The notes under the pieces: generated by a model
What the model was told of the DNA's origin: nothing
What the model saw: only the letters and a program-made list of their open reading frames with translations
Database searches by the model: none
Assembly: GCF_000282635.1 (NCBI RefSeq)
Contig: NZ_AKIW01000020.1
Span: forward strand, 1-64,000
Direction: 5' to 3'
From: Variovorax sp. CF313
GTDB taxonomy: Bacteria > Pseudomonadota > Gammaproteobacteria > Burkholderiales > Burkholderiaceae_C
Length of the DNA: 64,000 nt
Made by a program: the position numbers and the translations under genes
Shown here: positions 36,581 to 46,362 of the stretch, one piece after another
How positions within the stretch are numbered: the first letter of the stretch is position 1
How the letters are laid out: every line of letters starts with the position of its first letter

Positions 36581-37645
36581 TCAGGGAAGGGCCTTGTCGG
36601 CCTCTGTGGTGAATGCGTCGGCAAAAAACTCTTCTTCGGGCAGGCCCGCCAGCGCTACGTAATCGCGCTTGGCCGAGTCGACCACGATGGGCGCACCGCA
36701 GGCATAGACTTGGTAGCCCGACAGATCGGCGAAGTCTTCCAGCACGGCCTGATGGACGAAGCCGGTGCGGCCGGTCCAGTTGTCTTCGGGCGTGGCATTG
36801 GAAATGACGGGCACGTAGCGCAGGCTCGGCATCTGCGCCGTCTGCTCGCGCACCCAGGCGTCCATGTACAGGTCTTCGGGCCGCCGGCCGCCCCAGTAGA
36901 GCGTGGCGGGCCGCTCGATGCCCTTGAATTTCATGTGCTCGAGCAGCGCCTTGATCGGCGCGAAGCCCGTCCCCGAGGCCAGCAGGATCATCGGCTTGCC
37001 GGAATCCTCGCGCAGGAAGAAGCTGCCGAAGGGGCCTTCGATGCGCAGGATTTCCTTTTCCTTCATCGTGCCGAACACATGGTCGGTGAACTTGCCGCCG
37101 GGCAGGTGCCGCAGGTGCAGTTCGATGCCCGTGCCGGGCTGGCCCAGCGTGTGCGGCGCATTGGCCATCGAGTAGCTGCGGCGTGCGCCATCGCGCAGGA
37201 TGAACTCCACGTACTGGCCGGCGTAGAACTGCAGCGGCTCGCCGGCCGGCAACTGCAGGCGCACCATCATCACGTCGTGCGACAGGCGCGTGAGGCCTTG
37301 CACCCGTACCGGCATCTTGCGGATCGGCAGGGCGCCGGCTTCCGTGACCTGTCGCGATTCGAGCACCACGTCGCTCCGGGCGTGCGCACAGCAGGTCAGC
37401 ACGTAGCCGGCGAGTTGTTCTTCGGCACTCAGGGCCTTGCTCTGATGGGGGCCCAGGGTAACCTCTCCCGACAGCTTCTTGCACTTGCACGAGCCGCAGG
37501 CGCCGTCCTTGCAGCCATAGGGAAGGCCGATGCCCTGCCGGATGCCCGCCGCGAGGATGGTCTCGTCGCCGTGAACCATGAAATGGCGTCCACTGGGTTC
37601 GACGTGGATGGAAAAGCCCGCTTCGTGCGGTGCTGTAGCAGTCAT
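36581..37645 (-). CDS. 2Fe-2S/FAD oxidoreductase (CDP-6-deoxy-glucoseen reductase-like)
   Basis: A 354-residue reductase with three domains: a plant-type [2Fe-2S] ferredoxin at the N-terminus (CKDGACGSCKC with Cys45, 50, 53 and Cys85), an FAD-binding domain (RSYSMAN near residue 175) and an NAD(P)H-binding domain (LLASGTGFAPIKAL). Such proteins supply electrons to an oxygenase or dehydratase; the AscD-like annotation is by family resemblance and the partner is not in this window. The ATG at 37645 gives the normal N-terminus. It lies before the Bug gene on the same strand. Confidence 0.88.
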   Translation of the reverse strand: MTATAPHEAGFSIHVEPSGRHFMVHGDETILAAGIRQGIGLPYGCKDGACGSCKCKKLSGEVTLGPHQSKALSAEEQLAGYVLTCCAHARSDVVLESRQVTEAGALPIRKMPVRVQGLTRLSHDVMMVRLQLPAGEPLQFYAGQYVEFILRDGARRSYSMANAPHTLGQPGTGIELHLRHLPGGKFTDHVFGTMKEKEILRIEGPFGSFFLREDSGKPMILLASGTGFAPIKALLEHMKFKGIERPATLYWGGRRPEDLYMDAWVREQTAQMPSLRYVPVISNATPEDNWTGRTGFVHQAVLEDFADLSGYQVYACGAPIVVDSAKRDYVALAGLPEEEFFADAFTTEADKALP

Positions 37646-37721
37646 CGGTATTCTTCGAGGTGAACTCTTCGCGGGCCGTACGAAGCCCGGTGAGCAACTG
37701 AATTGGGACAGGAACAGGATT

Positions 37722-38663
37722 TTGCCTTCAATCAATAGCCCCTCCGGCGCTCTGCCAGCGCGGTTCCGGCGCGAGCGCCTGCTGATCGTCGGATGCGGCG
37801 ACATCGGCCAGCGCGTGGCGCGCGATCTGCGCGGCCGCATGCAACTGGTGGCACTTACTTCGTCGGCCGACCGCGTGGGCGCCCTGCGCGCGGCCCGCAT
37901 CCGACCGCTGGTGGGCAATCTGGACGACGCGGCCACCCTGCGCCGGCTGGCGGGCGTCGCCACGCGGGTGTTGCACCTGGCGCCGCCCGCCCGCGATGGC
38001 GGTGCCGCCTGGTGGCGCGACCAGCGCACCACCGAGCTGGCGCGGGCATTGCGCCTGCGGTCGCTGCCTTCGGCTTTCGTCTACGGTTCGACCAGCGGCG
38101 TGTACGGCGATTGCGGCGGCGCCCGCGTCGACGAAACCCGCGGCGTGCGCCCCGACACGCCGCGCTCCCACCGCCGCGTGGATGCTGAACGCGCCGTGCG
38201 CTGGCTGGGCCGCAGCGCGGGCGTGCGCGCCAGCATCCTGCGCATTCCGGGCATCTACGCCCCTGACCGCGAAAACGGCACCCCGCGCGGCCGCCTGCAG
38301 CGCGGCACGCCGGTGCTGCGGCACGAAGACGACGTCTACACCAGCCACATCCACGCCGACGACCTCGCACGCGCCTGTATCGCCGCGCTGTTTCGAGGCA
38401 AGCCGCAGCGCATCGTGCATGCCTCGGACGACACCGAACTGCGCATGGGCGACTACGTAGACCTGGCCGCCGACATGTACGGCATGCCCCGCCCGCCGCG
38501 AGTGGCCCGTGGCGAGGCCGAGCGGCAACTGCCGCTGCAACTGCTGAGTTTCATGGGGGAATCGCGCCGGCTGGACAACACGCGGCTGAAGCGTGAACTG
38601 CGGGTGCGGCTTGCGCACCCGACGGTGCATACGGGGCTGCGCGAGCAGACCGAGCCAAGATAA
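37722..38663 (+). CDS. SDR-type NAD-dependent epimerase/dehydratase
   Basis: A 313-residue extended short-chain dehydrogenase with the Rossmann motif VGCGDIGQRV near residue 20 and YGSTSGVYGDCGG containing the catalytic-region Ser/Tyr residues, as in the YeeZ-like group. The start is likely TTG at 37722, with AGGAACAGGA upstream; no ATG fits. It is divergent from the reductase gene across 76 bases. The substrate is unknown. Confidence 0.82.
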   Translation: MPSINSPSGALPARFRRERLLIVGCGDIGQRVARDLRGRMQLVALTSSADRVGALRAARIRPLVGNLDDAATLRRLAGVATRVLHLAPPARDGGAAWWRDQRTTELARALRLRSLPSAFVYGSTSGVYGDCGGARVDETRGVRPDTPRSHRRVDAERAVRWLGRSAGVRASILRIPGIYAPDRENGTPRGRLQRGTPVLRHEDDVYTSHIHADDLARACIAALFRGKPQRIVHASDDTELRMGDYVDLAADMYGMPRPPRVARGEAERQLPLQLLSFMGESRRLDNTRLKRELRVRLAHPTVHTGLREQTEPR

Positions 38664-38687
38664 AGGGGGGAAGGGGCCCATTCCAGG

Positions 38688-38780
38688 GACACCGTGGAAC
38701 CGGCTTCGCCGGGCCACCGGTGTCGCCCCCGGAAGGGGGTTGGCGTAGCGACACGAAGTGCGCGAAGCCTGGGGGAGAGC
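38688..38780. repeat. Dispersed structured repeat, copy 2
   Basis: About 93 bases with high identity to 12460-12553 (shared blocks include GGAACCGGCTT, GCCGGGCC and GCGACACGAAGTGCGCG). It lies immediately downstream of tRNA-Leu on its strand, just after the epimerase gene. Hairpin arms are partly kept (ACACC/GGTGT, CCCCCGGAAGGGGG). Confidence 0.8.
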
Positions 38781-38787
38781 AAAAGTG

Positions 38788-38872
38788 TGGTGCCCGGGGC
38801 CGGAATCGAACCGGCACACCTTTCGGTGGGGGATTTTGAGTCCCCTGCGTCTACCAATTTCACCACCCGGGC
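38788..38872 (-). tRNA. tRNA-Leu (anticodon CAA)
   Basis: An 85-base cloverleaf with a GCCCGGG/CCCGGGC acceptor stem, a long variable arm typical of tRNA-Leu (ACCGAAAGGT), T-loop GGTTCGATTCC and an encoded CCA end. The anticodon loop CTCAAAA between GGGGA/TCCCC stems gives CAA, reading UUG. A CATAAT at 38895-38900 on the minus strand could be its -10 box. Confidence 0.97.
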
Positions 38873-38914
38873 AGGGTTCTGAACGAAGCCCAAAATTATG
38901 GCACAGTGGCTGCC

Positions 38915-39817
38915 ATGAATTATCCGACGATCGAAGACGCCATCGGCAAGACCCCCCTGGTCGCCTTGCAGCGCATCCACGCCGCAGAAAACGCCAAGCG
39001 CGGCAACGTGATTCTCGGCAAGCTCGAGGGCAACAATCCCGCAGGTTCGGTCAAGGACCGGCCGGCCCTCTCGATGATCAAGCGCGCCGAGGAGCGCGGC
39101 GAGATCAAGCCCGGCGACACCCTGATCGAAGCCACCTCCGGCAACACCGGCATTGCCCTGGCCATGGCCGCTGCCATCAAGGGCTATCGCATGGTGCTGA
39201 TCATGCCGGAGGACCTCTCGATCGAACGCGCCCAGACCATGAAGGCCTTCGGCGCCGAGCTCGTGCTCACGCCCAAGAGCGGTGGCATGGAATACGCCCG
39301 CGATCTCGCCGAACAGATGGTGGCGCAGGGCAAGGGCCGGGTGCTCGACCAGTTCGCCAACCCCGACAACCCGCGCATCCACTACGAGACCACGGGCCCC
39401 GAGATCTGGGCCGACACCAAGGGCAAGATCACGCACTTCGTGAGCGCCATGGGCACCACCGGCACCATCACCGGCGTGTCGCGCTTCCTCAAGGAGAAGA
39501 ACCCGGCAGTGCGCATCATCGGCGCACAGCCGGCCGAAGGTTCGCGCATTCCCGGCATCCGCAAGTGGCCTGCCGAGTACATGCCGAAGATCTACGACCC
39601 GAGCTGCGTCGATGAAGAAATCAGCGTGAGCCAGGACGACGCCGAAGAGATGTGCCGGCGCCTCGCGCGCGAAGAGGGCATCTTCGGTGGCATCTCGGCG
39701 GCCGGTGCGCTGTGGGCCGCGCTCCAGGTGGCGAAGACGGTGGAGAACGCCACCATCGTGTTCGTCGTATGCGATCGCGGCGACCGCTATCTCTCCACCG
39801 GCGTCTTCCCCGCATAA
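38915..39817 (+). CDS. cysM: Cysteine synthase B (O-acetylserine sulfhydrylase)
   Basis: CysM makes cysteine from O-acetylserine and sulfide or thiosulfate, with PLP. The 300-residue protein has the PLP lysine in NPAGSVKDR (Lys47), the substrate loop EATSGNTGIALA near residue 73 and the phosphate loop GTTGTITG. The NYPTIEDAIGKTPLV start and shorter length match CysM rather than CysK. A GTG three codons earlier is possible. A NUDIX gene and a TusA-like gene follow on the same strand, suggesting a sulfur-related group. Confidence 0.96.
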   Translation: MNYPTIEDAIGKTPLVALQRIHAAENAKRGNVILGKLEGNNPAGSVKDRPALSMIKRAEERGEIKPGDTLIEATSGNTGIALAMAAAIKGYRMVLIMPEDLSIERAQTMKAFGAELVLTPKSGGMEYARDLAEQMVAQGKGRVLDQFANPDNPRIHYETTGPEIWADTKGKITHFVSAMGTTGTITGVSRFLKEKNPAVRIIGAQPAEGSRIPGIRKWPAEYMPKIYDPSCVDEEISVSQDDAEEMCRRLAREEGIFGGISAAGALWAALQVAKTVENATIVFVVCDRGDRYLSTGVFPA

Positions 39818-39885
39818 GCGGCAGGCAACCGCCGCAGCGCGCCATCCAGGTGCGTTCGTGGCCGGAAAGAAAAGAAAGAGACTTC

Positions 39886-40461
39886 ATGCCCCACCCCAAG
39901 TTCTGCCAAGTCTGTGCCACGCCCCTCGAGTGGATCGCGCTGATGGAAGACGGCGGCCCCAAGGAGCGACTGCGCTGCCCCAACTGCGGCCACACGCACT
40001 GGAACAACCCGACCCCGGTGCTCGCGGCCATCGTCGAGTACCGCGGCCAGGTGCTGCTGGCGCGCAATGCGGCCTGGCCCGGCAAGATGTTTGCGCTGAT
40101 CACCGGCTTCATGGAGGCCGGCGAGACGCCGGAGGAGGGCATTGCGCGCGAGGTGAAGGAAGAAACCAACCTCGACATCAGCGCCGCGAAGATCGTCGGC
40201 GCCTACGACTTCCAGCGCATGAACCAGATCATCATTGCGTACCACGTGGTGGCCGATGGCGAGGTGAAGCTTTCGCCCGAGCTGGTGGATTACCGCCTCT
40301 ATGACCTGCCCGACCTCAAGTGCTGGCCCGCTGGCACTGGCTATGCGCTGGCCGACTGGCTGCGCACGCGCGGCCATGAGCCCGTGTTTTTCACCGCGGC
40401 CGAGAACGAAGAGCGCCGCCGCGGCCTGAACCTGCCGCCGGAGCCGGGCAATGCAAGTTGA
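39886..40461 (+). CDS. Zinc-ribbon NUDIX hydrolase
   Basis: A 191-residue hydrolase of nucleoside diphosphate compounds. It begins with a zinc ribbon (CQVC...CPNC, near residues 7-37) and then has a complete NUDIX box: GFMEAGETPEEGIAREVKEETN (shown in part, residues about 73-94) with the catalytic REVKEE. The zinc ribbon before the NUDIX domain resembles NudC-type NADH pyrophosphatases, though it is shorter. Its end overlaps the tusA-like start by 11 bases. Confidence 0.92.
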   Translation: MPHPKFCQVCATPLEWIALMEDGGPKERLRCPNCGHTHWNNPTPVLAAIVEYRGQVLLARNAAWPGKMFALITGFMEAGETPEEGIAREVKEETNLDISAAKIVGAYDFQRMNQIIIAYHVVADGEVKLSPELVDYRLYDLPDLKCWPAGTGYALADWLRTRGHEPVFFTAAENEERRRGLNLPPEPGNAS

Positions 40462-40678
40462 TCACGAGCTCGACACGCGCGGGCTGAACTGCCCGCTGCC
40501 GATCCTCAAGGCGAAGAAGTCGCTCAACGAGATGGCGAGCGGGCAGCTGCTGAAGGTGGTGTCGACCGATCCGGGATCGATCCGCGACTTTCAGGCCTTC
40601 GCACGCCAGACGGGCAACGAGCTGATGGCACAGGAAACCGTGGGCGGCGACTTCATCCACGTGCTGAAGCGGCGCTGA
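40451..40678 (+). CDS. TusA-family sulfurtransferase
   Basis: A 75-residue protein with the TusA core: DTRGLNCPLPILKAKKSL, where CPLP (Cys14) is the sulfur-carrying CPxP motif, followed by the typical helix and the C-terminal DFIHVLKR. TusA proteins pass persulfide sulfur between enzymes, for tRNA thiolation or sulfur metabolism. It overlaps the NUDIX gene by 11 bases and ends 14 bases before a terminator. It may not be the main TusA of the cell, so no symbol is given. Confidence 0.92.
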   Translation: MQVDHELDTRGLNCPLPILKAKKSLNEMASGQLLKVVSTDPGSIRDFQAFARQTGNELMAQETVGGDFIHVLKRR

Positions 40679-40692
40679 CAAAAAGAAAAGAA

Positions 40693-40714
40693 AAGGGCCG
40701 CGTCAGCGGCCCTT
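40693..40714. terminator. Terminator between tusA-like and galU (convergent)
   Basis: AAGGGCCGC-GTCA-GCGGCCCTT is a perfect 9-bp stem with a 4-base loop. On the minus strand it is followed by TTCTTTTCTTTT, which gives galU a good terminator; on the plus strand CCTTCC follows, so it serves the sulfur genes less well. Confidence 0.85.
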
Positions 40715-40748
40715 CCTTCGTTCGCGATGGCGCCCGAAGAAGAAGCGG

Positions 40749-41639
40749 CTACAGCTTCAGGCTCTTGAGGTATTCGCGAAACTCCGCGCCCACCTCGGGG
40801 TGGGCCAGCGCCAGTTCCACCGACGCCTGCAGGAAGCCTTCCTTGCTGCCGCAGTCGTAGCGGATGCCCTTGTACGAATAGGCGTAGACCGATTCCTTCT
40901 TCATCAGCGCGGCGATGCCGTCGGTCAACTGGATCTCGCCGCCCGCGCCCTTGGGCTGGTTGCGGATCTCGTCGAACACGCCCGGCGTGAGGATGTAGCG
41001 GCCGGCCACGCCCAGGCGCGAGGGCGCGTCTTCGGGCTTGGGCTTCTCGACCATGCGGTTGACCTTCACCAGGCCTTCCTCGATCACGTCGCCGGCCACG
41101 ATGCCGTAGCGCTTGACGTGCGCCAGCGGCACTTCCTGCACCGCAAGCAGCGAGCCGCCGAGGCGGCTGAAAACCGCGGTCATCTGCGCCAGCACGGGCT
41201 GGCCGCCCTCGGGGCCGACCATCAGGTCGTCCGCCAGCAGCACGGCGAAGGGTTCGTTGCCCACAAGGTGCTCGGCACACAGCACCGCATGGCCCAGGCC
41301 CAGCATGCGCGGCTGGCGCACGTACGAGCATGTCATGTCGTCGGGCGACACCGAGCGCGCGATGTTGAGCAGCGCATCCTTGCCGCTGGCTTCGAGCTGG
41401 CTCTCGAGTTCGTAGGCGGTGTCGTAGTGATCTTCGATCGCACGCTTGTTGCGCCCGGTCACAAAAATCATGTCGCGGATGCCCGCGGCGTAGGCTTCCT
41501 CGACGGCGTACTGGATCAGCGGCTTGTCGACCACGGGCAGCATTTCCTTCGGCTGTGCCTTGGTGGCTGGCAGGAAGCGAGTACCAAAGCCTGCAACGGG
41601 GAATACGGCCTTGCGAATGCGGGTCGAGGAAGTGGACAT
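40749..41639 (-). CDS. galU: UTP-glucose-1-phosphate uridylyltransferase
   Basis: GalU makes UDP-glucose, the donor for polysaccharide and lipopolysaccharide synthesis. The 296-residue protein has the nucleotide motif [20 protein letters not shown] near residue 14 (shown in part), [13 protein letters not shown], and LLADDLMVG with the metal-binding Asp. The ATG at 41639 gives the usual N-terminus; an ATG 24 bases earlier is in frame. It follows valS on the same strand after 102 bases. Confidence 0.96.
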   Translation of the reverse strand: MSTSSTRIRKAVFPVAGFGTRFLPATKAQPKEMLPVVDKPLIQYAVEEAYAAGIRDMIFVTGRNKRAIEDHYDTAYELESQLEASGKDALLNIARSVSPDDMTCSYVRQPRMLGLGHAVLCAEHLVGNEPFAVLLADDLMVGPEGGQPVLAQMTAVFSRLGGSLLAVQEVPLAHVKRYGIVAGDVIEEGLVKVNRMVEKPKPEDAPSRLGVAGRYILTPGVFDEIRNQPKGAGGEIQLTDGIAALMKKESVYAYSYKGIRYDCGSKEGFLQASVELALAHPEVGAEFREYLKSLKL

Positions 41640-41741
41640 GGGCAGTACAGCGTCTTTCTTCAAAAGGGGGTGCAGGATGATGTGACGGCGCGGTGCGAAA
41701 CCGTTCTCAACATCCTAAACGCCTTCCCGGCCCCTCGTGTG

Positions 41742-44621
41742 TCAGCCAAGACGCACAAGCTGATCGCGCAAACGCTCCAGCATGGCCGTGAAGTCAGCCA
41801 GGCGTTTGCGTTCCTGCTCGATCACCGCTGGCGGCGCCTTCGCAACGAAGGCTTCGTTGCCGAGCTTGCCGTTTACCTTCGCGATCTCGCCTTCGATGCG
41901 CGCGATTTCCTTGCCGATGCGAAGCTTCTCGGCTGCCTTGTCGATCTCCATGTGCAGGCACAGGCGCGCAGCGCCGACCACCGCCACGGGCGCCGCCTCG
42001 GCCGCGGCCGACCACGAAGCCTCGTCGTCGAAGACCTTCACTTCCTTGAGCTTTGCCAGCGCCTGGAGCACCGGCGCCGATTCGCGCAGGAAGGCCGCGC
42101 CTTCGGCGTCGTCGGCCACCGCGTAGAGCGGCAGTCGCGTGGCCGGCGACACGTTCATCTCGCCACGCAGCGTGCGGCATGCATCGACCAGCGCCTTCAG
42201 CCGCGCCACGTGCGCCTCGGCCGCCTCGTCGATCTTCTCGGGCTGGCTCTTCGGATAGGCGGCGACCATGATCGACTCGCCCTCACGTCCTGCAACCGCC
42301 GATACCTTCTGCCACAGCTCTTCCGTGATGAACGGAATCACCGGATGCGCGAGGCGCAGCAGCGTCTCGAGCGTGCGGATCAGCGTGCGGCGCGTGGCGC
42401 GCTTCTGCGCCTCGTCGCCGGTCTGGATCTGCACCTTGGCGATTTCCAGGTACCAGTCGCAGAACTCGTCCCAGGCGAACTGGTAGATCGCGGTGGCCAC
42501 GTTGTCGAGTCGGTATTCCTCGAAGCCCCTGGCCACCTCGGCCTCGACGCGCTGCAGCTGCGACACGATCCAGAAATCGGCGCGGCTGAACTTCAGGTAG
42601 CCGTGGGCCTTGCCACCCACCTTGCAGTCTTCCTTCGTGTGTTCCAGCAGGCCGCAGTCCTGGCCTTCGCAGTTCATCAGCACGAAGCGCGTGGCGTTCC
42701 ACAGCTTGTTGCAGAAGTTGCGATAGCCCTCGCAGCGCTTCGAGTCGAAGTTGATGCTGCGGCCCAGCGAGGCCAGCGACGCGAAGGTGAAGCGCAGCGC
42801 ATCGGCGCCGAAGGCCGGAATGCCGTCCGGAAACTCCTTCTGCGTGTTCTTGCGCACTGCGGGTGCTGTCTCGGGCTTGCGCAGGCCCTGCGTGCGCTTG
42901 TCGAGCAGCGCGGGCAACTGGATGCCGTCGATCAGGTCCACCGGGTCGAGCACGTTGCCTTCCGACTTGCTCATCTTCTTGCCATGCGCGTCGCGCACCA
43001 GGCCGTGGATGTACACGTCCCTGAACGGCACCTTGCCGGTGAAGTGCTTGGTCATCATGATCATCCGGGCGACCCAGAAGAAGATGATGTCGTAGCCCGT
43101 CACCAGCACGGTCGAGGGCAGGTACAGGTCGAGGTCTTGCGTCTTCGCGGGCCAGCCCAGCGAGGAGAAGGGCACCAGCGCCGCCGAGTACCAGGTGTCG
43201 AGCACGTCCTCGTCGCGCACGAGCTTCTTGCCCGGCGCCTTGGCCTGCGCGTCGGCCTCGGTCTCGGCCACGTACACCTTGCCATCCTCGTCGTACCAGG
43301 CCGGAATCTGGTGGCCCCACCAGAGCTGGCGCGAAATCGTCCAGTCCTGGATGTTCTCCATCCAGTGGTTGTAGGTGTTGACCCAGTTCTCGGGCACGAA
43401 GCGCACCTCGCCCGACTTCACCACGTCGATGGCCTTCTGCGCGATCGACTGACCATCGGCGCCGGGGCGCGTCATGGCCACGTACCACTGGTCGGTGAGC
43501 ATCGGTTCGACGATGGCGCCCGAGCGCGCGCAGCGCGGCACCATCAGCTTGTGCTTCTTCACCTCGACCAGCAGGCCCAGCGCGTCGAGGTCGGCCACGA
43601 TGGCCTTGCGCGCCACGAAGCGGTCCAGGCCGCGGTACTTCTCGGGGGCGTTGTCGTTGATGGTCGCGTCGAGCGTGAGCACGCCGATCATCTCGAGCTT
43701 GTGGCGCTGGCCGACGGCGTAGTCGTTGTAATCGTGCGCGGGCGTGACCTTCACCACGCCGGTGCCGAATTCCTTGTCGACGTAGTCGTCGGCAATGATC
43801 GGGATCAGCCGGTCGACCAGCGGCAGCTTCACGCGCTGGCCGATCAGGTGCTTGTAGCGCTCGTCTTCCGGATGAACCATCACGGCCGTGTCGCCGAGCA
43901 TGGTCTCGGGCCGGGTGGTGGCCACGGTCAGCGTGCCGCTGCCGTCTTCCAGCGGATAGGCGATGTGCCAGAGCGAGCCGTCTTCCTCTTCGCTTTCGAC
44001 TTCGAGGTCGCTCACCGAGGTCTTGAGCACCGGGTCCCAGTTGCCCAGGCGCTTGCCGCGGTAGATCAGGCCTTCTTCATACAGCTTCACGAAGGTGTGC
44101 GTGACCACCTTCGAGAGATCGTCGTCCATCGTGAAGTATTCGCGGCTCCAGTCCACCGTGTCGCCCATGCGGCGCATCTGCTCGGTGATGGTGTTGCCCG
44201 ACTTCTCTTTCCATTCCCACACGCGCGCCACGAAGTTCTTGCGGCCCAGGTCATGGCGGCTGAGCTTTTGCTCCTGCAGCTGGCGCTCCACCACGATCTG
44301 CGTGGCGATGCCCGCGTGGTCGGTGCCCGGCAACCACAACGTGTTGTCGCCCTTCATGCGGTGGTAGCGCGCGAGGCTGTCCATGATCGTCTGGTTGAAC
44401 GCATGGCCCATGTGCAGCGTGCCCGTCACGTTGGGGGGCGGCAGCTGGATCGCGAACGATTCGGCGCCTTCCTTCGGTTGCTGCGTGCCTCTGAAGCCGG
44501 CCTTGGCGTAGCCGCGCTTCTCCCATTCGGGGCCCCAGTGCGCCTCGATGGCGGCGGGCTCGAACGATTTGGAAAGGCTGTCCAGGCCAGGCTGGGCGGG
44601 AGAAGTGGTGGGTTCGCTCAT
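41742..44621 (-). CDS. valS: Valyl-tRNA synthetase
   Basis: A 959-residue class I synthetase that charges tRNA-Val. The HIGH motif is HMGH in [11 protein letters not shown] near residue 65 and the KMSKS loop is MSKSEGNV. Editing-domain segments ([13 protein letters not shown]) and the C-terminal coiled coil (residues about 890-955, [19 protein letters not shown]) are present. Length matches the family. It is divergent from yaaA across 105 bases; no T-box is visible. Confidence 0.98.
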   Translation of the reverse strand: MSEPTTSPAQPGLDSLSKSFEPAAIEAHWGPEWEKRGYAKAGFRGTQQPKEGAESFAIQLPPPNVTGTLHMGHAFNQTIMDSLARYHRMKGDNTLWLPGTDHAGIATQIVVERQLQEQKLSRHDLGRKNFVARVWEWKEKSGNTITEQMRRMGDTVDWSREYFTMDDDLSKVVTHTFVKLYEEGLIYRGKRLGNWDPVLKTSVSDLEVESEEEDGSLWHIAYPLEDGSGTLTVATTRPETMLGDTAVMVHPEDERYKHLIGQRVKLPLVDRLIPIIADDYVDKEFGTGVVKVTPAHDYNDYAVGQRHKLEMIGVLTLDATINDNAPEKYRGLDRFVARKAIVADLDALGLLVEVKKHKLMVPRCARSGAIVEPMLTDQWYVAMTRPGADGQSIAQKAIDVVKSGEVRFVPENWVNTYNHWMENIQDWTISRQLWWGHQIPAWYDEDGKVYVAETEADAQAKAPGKKLVRDEDVLDTWYSAALVPFSSLGWPAKTQDLDLYLPSTVLVTGYDIIFFWVARMIMMTKHFTGKVPFRDVYIHGLVRDAHGKKMSKSEGNVLDPVDLIDGIQLPALLDKRTQGLRKPETAPAVRKNTQKEFPDGIPAFGADALRFTFASLASLGRSINFDSKRCEGYRNFCNKLWNATRFVLMNCEGQDCGLLEHTKEDCKVGGKAHGYLKFSRADFWIVSQLQRVEAEVARGFEEYRLDNVATAIYQFAWDEFCDWYLEIAKVQIQTGDEAQKRATRRTLIRTLETLLRLAHPVIPFITEELWQKVSAVAGREGESIMVAAYPKSQPEKIDEAAEAHVARLKALVDACRTLRGEMNVSPATRLPLYAVADDAEGAAFLRESAPVLQALAKLKEVKVFDDEASWSAAAEAAPVAVVGAARLCLHMEIDKAAEKLRIGKEIARIEGEIAKVNGKLGNEAFVAKAPPAVIEQERKRLADFTAMLERLRDQLVRLG

Positions 44622-44726
44622 GGGAATACGGAACGGCCCTTCAGGGAGCCGTGGGGAGGCAGGGTGGGATAGCCCGCGATTTTACCGGCGCGGCCCGGCG
44701 TCACGGCCGCCACTGATAATTCCGCC

Positions 44727-45509
44727 ATGCTGTTCCTGCTTTCCCCTGCGAAGTCGCTCGACTACGACACTCCGGTTCCCTCTGAAATCCCCGCCACTCA
44801 ACCCCATTTCGAATCTCCGCGCGGCCCCTCTGTCGAGCTGATCAGGCTGCTGCGCGAGAAGTCGCCCCAGCAGATCTCCGAGCTGATGCACCTGTCGGAC
44901 AAGCTCTCCGCCCTGAACGTGGCCCGCTACCAAGCCTGGTCCGGCAAGAGCACCGAGAAGAACGCCCGCCAGGCCGCCTTCGCCTTCGACGGCGACGTCT
45001 ACGGCGGCCTCGATGCCCGCACGCTCACCAAGGGGCAGTTGGCCTGGGCGCAGGACCACGTCTGCATCCTCAGCGGCCTCTACGGCCTGCTGCGCCCGCT
45101 CGACCTGCTGCAGCCATACCGCCTCGAGATGGGCACGCAACTGGCCAATCGCCACGGCAAGGACCTTTACGCCTTCTGGGGTTCGCGCATCGCCGAGCAC
45201 CTCAACGAGCGCCTCGCGGCCGACCGCACGCCGGTGGTCGTCAACGTCGCCTCGCAGGAGTACTTCAAGTCGGTCGACAAGAAGGTGCTCAAGGCCCGTG
45301 TGGTCGAATGCGTGTTCGAGGAGTGGAAGGGCGACAGGTACAAGATCGTGAGCTTCTTCGCCAAGCGCGCGCGCGGCCTGCTGGCCCGCTGGGCCGTGCA
45401 GCACAAGGCGGCGACGCCCAAGGCACTGGAAAAATTCGACCTCGAGGGTTATGGTTTCGACGCCCAGGTGTCGACAGCCGAAAGGCTGGTGTTCAGGAGG
45501 AAAGTCTGA
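44727..45509 (+). CDS. yaaA: Peroxide stress protein YaaA (UPF0246)
   Basis: YaaA lowers free iron during hydrogen peroxide stress in E. coli, and the family has a DNA-binding fold. The 260-residue protein begins MLFLLSPAKSLDYDTP, the family signature, and includes LSGLYGLLRPLDLLQPYRLEMG and NVASQEYFKSV. Its TGA overlaps the ATG of the next gene, a dioxygenase, by one base, so they are translationally coupled. The link to iron and oxygen is consistent in both genes. Confidence 0.94.
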   Translation: MLFLLSPAKSLDYDTPVPSEIPATQPHFESPRGPSVELIRLLREKSPQQISELMHLSDKLSALNVARYQAWSGKSTEKNARQAAFAFDGDVYGGLDARTLTKGQLAWAQDHVCILSGLYGLLRPLDLLQPYRLEMGTQLANRHGKDLYAFWGSRIAEHLNERLAADRTPVVVNVASQEYFKSVDKKVLKARVVECVFEEWKGDRYKIVSFFAKRARGLLARWAVQHKAATPKALEKFDLEGYGFDAQVSTAERLVFRRKV

Positions 45510-46351
45510 TGTCGCAACCGATCAGTCCGGAACTGCGCGAGTGGCTGGTGGCCCAGCTCGCGGCCGGGCACTCGGTGCCAGCGCTGCGCGCTTCCATGCG
45601 TGCGGCCGGCTGGCACGATGCCGCCGCCGACACGGCGCTGGCCCAGCTCGAGGCCGGATTCCCCAACGTGGAGGTGGCCCTGCCGCCCGTGCGCACCAAA
45701 ATGCCCGGCCCCGACCTCGACGGTGCGCCGCTGTACCTCGATGCCGGCGACCGCCGCGTGCAGGTGCTGCAGACCATGCGGCATCCGCGTGTCGTCGTGT
45801 TCGGCAACCTGCTGTCGGCCGAGGAGTGCGAAGGCCTGATCGCTGCGGCGCGTGTTCGGCTCGCGCGTTCGCTCACCGTGGAGACCCGCACCGGCGGCGA
45901 GGTGCTCAACGTCGACCGCACCAGCGACGGCATGTTCTTCGAACGCGGCGAGAACGAGATCGTCGCGCGGCTGGAGCAGCGCCTCGCCACGCTGCTGCGC
46001 TGGCCGCTCGAATACGGCGAGGGCCTGCAGATCCTGCGCTACGCCCCCGGCGCACAGTACCGCCCGCACTACGACTACTTCGACCCCGGCGAACCCGGCA
46101 CGCCCACCATCCTCAAGCGCGGCGGCCAGCGTGTCGCCACGCTGGTGATGTACCTGCAGGAGCCCGAAGGCGGCGGCGCCACCACCTTCCCCGACGTGGG
46201 CCTCGAAGTGGCGCCGGTGCGCGGCTGCGGCGTGTTCTTCAGCTATGACCGGCCCGACCCCGTCACTCGCACGCTGCACGGCGGCGCGCCGGTGCTGGCG
46301 GGCGAGAAGTGGGTCGCCACCAAGTGGCTGCGCGAGCGCGAGTTCAAGTAA
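45509..46351 (+). CDS. 2-oxoglutarate/Fe(II) dioxygenase, prolyl 4-hydroxylase-like
   Basis: A 280-residue dioxygenase of the P4Hc family. The iron triad is visible as HYD (His187, Asp189) and His257 in TRTLHGG, with the 2-oxoglutarate lysine Lys267 in GEKWVATKW. The N-terminal 55 residues form a separate helical domain (REWLVAQLAAGHSVPALRASM) that may bind a partner. AGGAGG lies just before the ATG. The target protein or small molecule is unknown. It overlaps yaaA by one base. Confidence 0.9.
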   Translation: MSQPISPELREWLVAQLAAGHSVPALRASMRAAGWHDAAADTALAQLEAGFPNVEVALPPVRTKMPGPDLDGAPLYLDAGDRRVQVLQTMRHPRVVVFGNLLSAEECEGLIAAARVRLARSLTVETRTGGEVLNVDRTSDGMFFERGENEIVARLEQRLATLLRWPLEYGEGLQILRYAPGAQYRPHYDYFDPGEPGTPTILKRGGQRVATLVMYLQEPEGGGATTFPDVGLEVAPVRGCGVFFSYDRPDPVTRTLHGGAPVLAGEKWVATKWLREREFK

Positions 46352-46362
46352 GCAAGAAGCCG

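Noticed and set aside
40800-44672. A 1290-codon open frame on the plus strand
   Set aside because: It is antisense to valS and galU, whose motifs are complete. The translation is low-complexity His/Arg/Val-rich.
44622-44726. T-box leader for valS (and similarly for ileS)
   Set aside because: The spacers are too short and lack the T-box sequence; such leaders are also not expected in proteobacteria.
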